DNA from: Paenibacillus wulumuqiensis
Lineage (GTDB): Bacteria; Bacillota; Bacilli; Paenibacillales; Paenibacillaceae
NCBI RefSeq assembly: GCF_000971965.1
Contig: NZ_KQ040795.1
Location: forward strand, 124,001-188,000
Reading direction: 5' to 3'
DNA length: 64,000 nucleotides
Translations under genes and position numbers: made by a program
The notes under the pieces: model-generated
Seen by the model: only the letters and a program-made list of their open reading frames with translations
Database searches by the model: none
What the model was told of the DNA's origin: nothing
In this document: positions 59,843 to 64,000 of the stretch, piece after piece
How the letters are laid out: each line of letters opens with the position of its first letter
How positions within the stretch are numbered: the stretch's first letter is position 1

Positions 59843-62800
59843 TTATCTCAGCTTCCGGCGCAGATCGTTTAATTTGGTTACCATTTGCTTGTAGAACTGG
59901 TAGGCTTCATCCCCATTAACCAGCTCGACACGCTCGTATTCCAGACGATCGCGCGCTTCCAGATAAGTCTCATATAATTCATCCAGCTTGGACAGCAGCG
60001 GGGTAATATCCTCGGATGCTGTCAGCTCGTTGTCCCGGCGGTCGGCTTTGCGCATCAGTACCGCACGGTTTTTCTCATCCAGCTTGCGGAAGGCTTCAAA
60101 CACTTCGAACTCGACTACATTTTTGGTTTTCATCAAGTTGGCAAATGGTTCCCAGGCTTCTTCTTCCGGATCGCGATCATACACATACAATGCACCTTTT
60201 TTGGTAATCGTATCGGTATACAGTGCCTGTACAAACTGATCGGTCAGCTTTTCCTCGCCTTCAAAGCGGCCCAGCATACTTTCCAGCTCGCTGATTTTCA
60301 GCTGGATCGCATCATACTTGGCCAGCTCCGTGCGTACACGTTCGATCAGTTTCGGGGAACGGATCAGGTTCTCTGCCGCCAGATCTTCGTTATAGCTGTT
60401 GAAGATATCTTTGGACGATTCAGCCGGCAGACCTTCGCTCACCAGACGGCGCAGTTCGGTCAGCGCACGCTTGATTTCACCCAGATTCGGACGGGCAGCA
60501 TCCAGACGCAGATCGTATCCGCTCAGTACCGCATCCAGATCGAACGGCTGACTGAAGCGGATCGCGAACCGGTTGCTTGTGTTTTGCTCCACATCTTTTT
60601 CCGAAATGATACCCAACGCATGGGCACGGGCAAAATCAGCCCGGATACGCGCATTGTACGATTGTACACGCGGATTGACATACGTCTCTCCCCATGAGCG
60701 CTCAGGGATCGGAGACGGCAGGTACGTCCAGTTTTCTTTCTCGGTCATTACCAGGTGACGACCTACGCCTTCACGGTCCAGAATGGTACGCTCGTAGTTC
60801 TCCTCGTACACCTTGAGTGGTGTATACACGAACAGCGGCACACCGTTACGGGTGTTCAGCCAGAAGATCCGGTTTTTCACCTGACTCTCCTTGATTGTGA
60901 AATGGGACTTGCCGATCGCATTGGTCTGGTAGTTACGAATACCGCGCAGAATGCTTGGCGCCTGTACCGGCACCGACACAAAGCCCCACGAAGGGAAGTG
61001 CAGATTGCCTGCGCTGTTGCTCAGGTGAAATACCGGTACCGCATCATCATCCAGACGACTGGCAATCTGGCGCTCCACAAATTTCTCGATCGGCTCGTCT
61101 TCGCCGTATTTCATCACGAGGAAGTCTTCCATCGAACGGGTGATCAGATCGCCGAACTTGTCGCTCAGGAAATCCGAGATGGAGCGCACAATGTCCACTT
61201 CCTGCTCTTTGACCCACTGGTCGGAATGATCCAGCAGTTGAGTGGAGAAATCACGAATCAGATCATCGCCGTCCTTGCTGTCCATAATGTCGCTGACCGC
61301 TTTGGAGATGTCCGGCACGCTGACCAGATTCCAGTAGTACGTTTTGTTGCCGCGATGATCGGCCTGCTCGGTTCCGCTGGTCAGCAGCTCACCATTTTTC
61401 TCGAAAATGGAGCTCAGAGCATTCAGCACTTCCGTGAACACGCCGTAAATCCGGTTATTCTCACGATTCAGCAGCTGATACAGATCTTCATAGAATTCGA
61501 TCATCTGCTGGGTACGCTCGATATCCGCACGCAGCCAGTATTCGTCGATTTTCGCTTCGATATACACATTTTTCTTTTTATCTTTGGAGACAAAAGCGCT
61601 CTTGGCATCGCCCAGACGATCATTCGCATACTCTGCCGCCGATTCGATATCACGCGGGATGCGTGTCAGGCTCTCACGCAGTGTCTCGATATAGGACAGC
61701 AGCATTTTGAGCAGAGAGAAGCCATTTTCCGTATACAGCAGGCGGGATACGTAGAACGGTCCCTGTTCCGGATGCAGGAACATGCGGCGGATCTGGTCGG
61801 AAAATTGACCGACAATCTCGCCCGGCAGCTGCTGCTTGGCCTTGATATATTCTTCACGGGCACGAACGAGGAACGTCTGCTCCAGCTCGGTATCCATATT
61901 GACCGCCTGCATTTTGACTACATTGTTGTAGCTCAGACGCTCGCTGTTCTCAAAGCCCGGCAGCGGCTCCGGTACACGGGACTCGAATGTTTTGGTCATC
62001 GTATCCAGATCAACGCCCAGCTTGCGGGCAAAGTTCTCTACCGCTTCCTGATCCGGTGCCTGATCAAACATTTTGTCCATCTTCTGGAACAGTCGGTACG
62101 CCAGATAGGTCGTCATTTCCTCAATCGGCAGCACCGCGGAAGAGGCACCGATAATGTTGTATTCATAGTTCGCCGGATACGCGCGGTTCATCTGCGCGAT
62201 ATTCGTACGGATATTGCTGATATAGTCATGAATCGCGAACTCTTCGCCGGAGGCTTTTTCCTCACTGGCCATAAAGTTGGTGATATTCTCAGCTGTTACA
62301 TTCATACAGTAATCGTAGGCATTCTCCAGCAGTTTGCCCTCGGTATTGGTCGCCGAGATCAGGTGACACAGGTTAAATGGCGGCAGCGGAGAATTCACGT
62401 TCAGGATGCTGCCGTACTGCTGCTTGAAGCGTTCGCCGCGGCTGTCCACGTTCATCCAGTAATCCAGTTCCTTGAGCGCGGCATAGCCGTTTTTGCGGAT
62501 ATATTCACGGGTGTGCTCGCTCAGGCTCTTATTGGACAGGTTAACGTCCGGTGTGAACAGGTAGCCCAGCATGGTCAGACGGTCGATCCCGGCAGAGCCG
62601 TAATCGCGCTCCACAATACCGCGTACGATATACGAGATATCGAGGAACGAGCCGCTGCCCGTACCGCCGGACAGACCGGTCAGCAGGAACACCATCAGCT
62701 TTTTATTGGTGCCGACAGACAGGGTTTTGATCTTTTTATCGATGCTCTGTACGACCTGGTTGATCTTGGTGAACAGCAGCAGACGACCGGCCTGGCGTAC

Positions 62801-63232
62801 ACCGGCCGCTCCGTTCATGCCGTCGGTGATGCTCATCTCCGGCGACAGCCATTCGGTGATATAAGGCTCCAGCAGGCTTCGGTTTTGCAGCAGTCCGCCG
62901 ATCTCCGGATTGGACAGCAGTACAAATTCGTTATGCGGATCAAGGCCGATGCCTTTATATTTTTTGTTGCGGTCCTGTTCGTTGGTCTCAAAAGCGAGGA
63001 ATTCCACATTATCCGGTTTTTCCTGCTTTTTCTTGGTAACCGGATCTTCCGGCAGACGGAAGCGGCGGTTAATCTGGTATTTCAGACGCAGCAGGGCATC
63101 AATCCCTGTGCCTCCAAGGCCGATAATCAGGATCGGATTGTCGATGGTATCGACTCTTATTTTCTCACTGACAATACCGCCGCCAAGCGATACGTCGAGC
63201 TGTTGGATATGTTCTCTAACGATTGGTTTCAT
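59843..63232 (-). CDS. Giant tubulin/FtsZ-like GTPase
   Basis: The 1129-residue protein contains a tubulin-type nucleotide-binding region: ILIIGLGGTGIDALLRL (residues 34-50) as first loop and the signature GGTGSGS (189-195) preceded by VFLLTGL. This matches the prokaryotic 'tubulin-like' family, which is far larger than FtsZ (about 380) or TubZ. A helical insertion near 280-480 and a long C-terminal part follow, with an Asp-rich, coil-like end (LEARDRLEYERVELVNGDEAYQFYK). Polymerisation is expected from the family but not proven. The start ATG 63232 has GGGG upstream. It overlaps in function with the gene at 57457 and follows the membrane gene at 63443. Confidence 0.88.
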   Translation of the reverse strand: MKPIVREHIQQLDVSLGGGIVSEKIRVDTIDNPILIIGLGGTGIDALLRLKYQINRRFRLPEDPVTKKKQEKPDNVEFLAFETNEQDRNKKYKGIGLDPHNEFVLLSNPEIGGLLQNRSLLEPYITEWLSPEMSITDGMNGAAGVRQAGRLLLFTKINQVVQSIDKKIKTLSVGTNKKLMVFLLTGLSGGTGSGSFLDISYIVRGIVERDYGSAGIDRLTMLGYLFTPDVNLSNKSLSEHTREYIRKNGYAALKELDYWMNVDSRGERFKQQYGSILNVNSPLPPFNLCHLISATNTEGKLLENAYDYCMNVTAENITNFMASEEKASGEEFAIHDYISNIRTNIAQMNRAYPANYEYNIIGASSAVLPIEEMTTYLAYRLFQKMDKMFDQAPDQEAVENFARKLGVDLDTMTKTFESRVPEPLPGFENSERLSYNNVVKMQAVNMDTELEQTFLVRAREEYIKAKQQLPGEIVGQFSDQIRRMFLHPEQGPFYVSRLLYTENGFSLLKMLLSYIETLRESLTRIPRDIESAAEYANDRLGDAKSAFVSKDKKKNVYIEAKIDEYWLRADIERTQQMIEFYEDLYQLLNRENNRIYGVFTEVLNALSSIFEKNGELLTSGTEQADHRGNKTYYWNLVSVPDISKAVSDIMDSKDGDDLIRDFSTQLLDHSDQWVKEQEVDIVRSISDFLSDKFGDLITRSMEDFLVMKYGEDEPIEKFVERQIASRLDDDAVPVFHLSNSAGNLHFPSWGFVSVPVQAPSILRGIRNYQTNAIGKSHFTIKESQVKNRIFWLNTRNGVPLFVYTPLKVYEENYERTILDREGVGRHLVMTEKENWTYLPSPIPERSWGETYVNPRVQSYNARIRADFARAHALGIISEKDVEQNTSNRFAIRFSQPFDLDAVLSGYDLRLDAARPNLGEIKRALTELRRLVSEGLPAESSKDIFNSYNEDLAAENLIRSPKLIERVRTELAKYDAIQLKISELESMLGRFEGEEKLTDQFVQALYTDTITKKGALYVYDRDPEEEAWEPFANLMKTKNVVEFEVFEAFRKLDEKNRAVLMRKADRRDNELTASEDITPLLSKLDELYETYLEARDRLEYERVELVNGDEAYQFYKQMVTKLNDLRRKLR

Positions 63233-63442
63233 GGATGATCCCCCTTGTAACCTTCTATTTTTAACGTATTGAATTATGCTTTGTTTGGTTTCCCATTTGT
63301 CTGTTGTATTTTGGTATTTCCAGTTGGTGTCTGATTTATTGTACGGTTCAATAATGAATTAAATATGTCCGGCTATCTGTCTGCACCCAACTGCCATGCC
63401 ATCTCCCCGTTAACCTTGGCTATGGAAATGGCATGTTCATCA

Positions 63443-64000
63443 TCAGGTCAGGTATTCCAGCAGAACGGTCTTGTCCACCTGGCGCAGTGCAATCGTCAGA
63501 CGATCGCCGCTCTTCAGTTCATAGCCGCGGGAAGCATCGATTGCACGGCCGGATTTCTCAATGATGCTGTCCGCACTGTTGCGAACGATGATACGGTCAT
63601 TATTGCCCGGTGTAAAGGTAATGCTCTCGGTCTCCTTCAACTCCGGCGCCAGCTGCAGCAGCTGATGCAGGTTGAACTTGCCGCGGAAGGTCGTCAGTTT
63701 CTTGTACTGCGGGTAGGATTTCTCCCCGGTGTTCTCGTCGCGGATCTCAATGACCATCTGACCGACGAATCCTCTGTTTTTCTGCTTGAGCAGACGCAGC
63801 AGGAACCAGATTCCGGTCAGTACGAGCAGAACGCCGATCGCGATCAGTACCCATGCCATTGTGCCAAGGCCGGCCGCTTCCTCTGCGCTGCCGGTCCCTG
63901 CACCACCGCCGGTCGCATCTAAAGTAACCGGAGTCGTCTCCCGGTAAAAGCTCTGCTCTTCCGCTCTCACAACGAGCTGGTATTTATGATTATCCGGCAC
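63443..64000 (-). CDS. Membrane-anchored protein of the tubulin locus (N-terminal part beyond window)
   Basis: The frame is open to the window edge, so only the last 185 codons are visible. They contain one membrane segment (MAWVLIAIGVLLVLTGIWFLLRLL) following a Gly-rich stretch, then a basic stretch KQKNRG and a cytoplasmic domain of about 115 residues with GQMVIEIRDENTGEKSYPQ, LAPELKETESITFTPGNNDRIIVRN and a C-terminal GDRLTIALRQVDKTVLLEYLT. This beta-rich tail could be FHA-like, but the match is weak. The missing N-terminal part would lie outside. It is the first gene of the tubulin block and may be the membrane anchor of the system. Confidence 0.75.
   Translation of the reverse strand: MPDNHKYQLVVRAEEQSFYRETTPVTLDATGGGAGTGSAEEAAGLGTMAWVLIAIGVLLVLTGIWFLLRLLKQKNRGFVGQMVIEIRDENTGEKSYPQYKKLTTFRGKFNLHQLLQLAPELKETESITFTPGNNDRIIVRNSADSIIEKSGRAIDASRGYELKSGDRLTIALRQVDKTVLLEYLT

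Noticed and set aside
60755-63238. 827-codon open frame on the plus strand across the tubulin-like gene
   Set aside because: The opposite strand carries tubulin motifs and tight coupling to its neighbour; the plus frame is a biased-codon shadow.
1-64000. rRNA or tRNA genes
   Set aside because: No cloverleaf with conserved T-loop (GGTTCGA) or rRNA sequence was noticed on either strand.

Overview
The window looks like chromosomal DNA of a spore-forming Bacillota, most probably Paenibacillus or a close relative. The basis is gene content: two Spo0E-type phosphatases, a ydbS-ydbT pair, a csoR-copZ-copA locus, a TPP-riboswitch thiamine-precursor transporter and an mtlF-mtlD tail. Shine-Dalgarno sites are strong (AGGAGG) and TTG starts are frequent. 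The genus is an inference; no rRNA or tRNA gene was seen.

Layout. 1-1.8 kb: end of a mannitol PTS operon (mtlF, mtlD). 1.8-7.2 kb: minus-strand genes for an EAL protein, a small membrane protein, a secreted LysM nucleotidase with PhoP-box-like repeats upstream, a Spo0E-like phosphatase and a flavin-binding stress protein. 7.35-11.7 kb: a complete thiamine-precursor uptake operon (promoter, TPP riboswitch, terminator, thiY, MTH1187/YkoF-type protein, thiX, thiZ, TatD-type hydrolase). 11.8-19.8 kb: a hybrid histidine kinase, a DHA2-type exporter, ydbST, an NfrA-type reductase and a small membrane protein. 19.9-23.6 kb: the copper regulon with two CsoR operators and a 23-bp tandem repeat between csoR and copZ. 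23.8-31.6 kb: an orphan Hpt protein, thymidine kinase, a GT-C-type glycosyltransferase, a four-gene operon resembling E. coli yjfL-yjfM-yjfC with an ATP-grasp ligase carrying a low-complexity insertion, and a secreted protein. 31.6-40.5 kb: GntR regulator plus MFS transporter, aldo/keto reductase, a second Spo0E, GTP cyclohydrolase II, two flavin oxidoreductases and a TetR regulator.

The last third (40.5-64 kb, all minus strand) is the unusual part. One block holds a TerB_N/TerB_C protein, a DUF2791/BrxD-like ATPase and an Lhr/BrxHI-like helicase, joined by tight spacing or overlap, without other BREX genes. After an FAD monooxygenase comes a larger block: a membrane-anchored protein cut by the window edge, a giant tubulin/FtsZ-like protein with an intact GGTGSG signature, a large partner of unknown function, a membrane von Willebrand A protein, a small beta-rich protein, a zinc-ribbon P-loop GTPase and a 1125-residue membrane protein with a Ser/Thr-rich tail. 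I read this as one multi-component NTP-dependent membrane system, possibly a conflict or stress system. It is the best candidate for something poorly described.

Four long intergenic hairpins (near 25.1, 31.8, 32.25 and 57.2 kb) share termini and arms but differ in their inner stems. They form a dispersed palindromic family not explained by any gene; one lies inside the tubulin/VWA locus.
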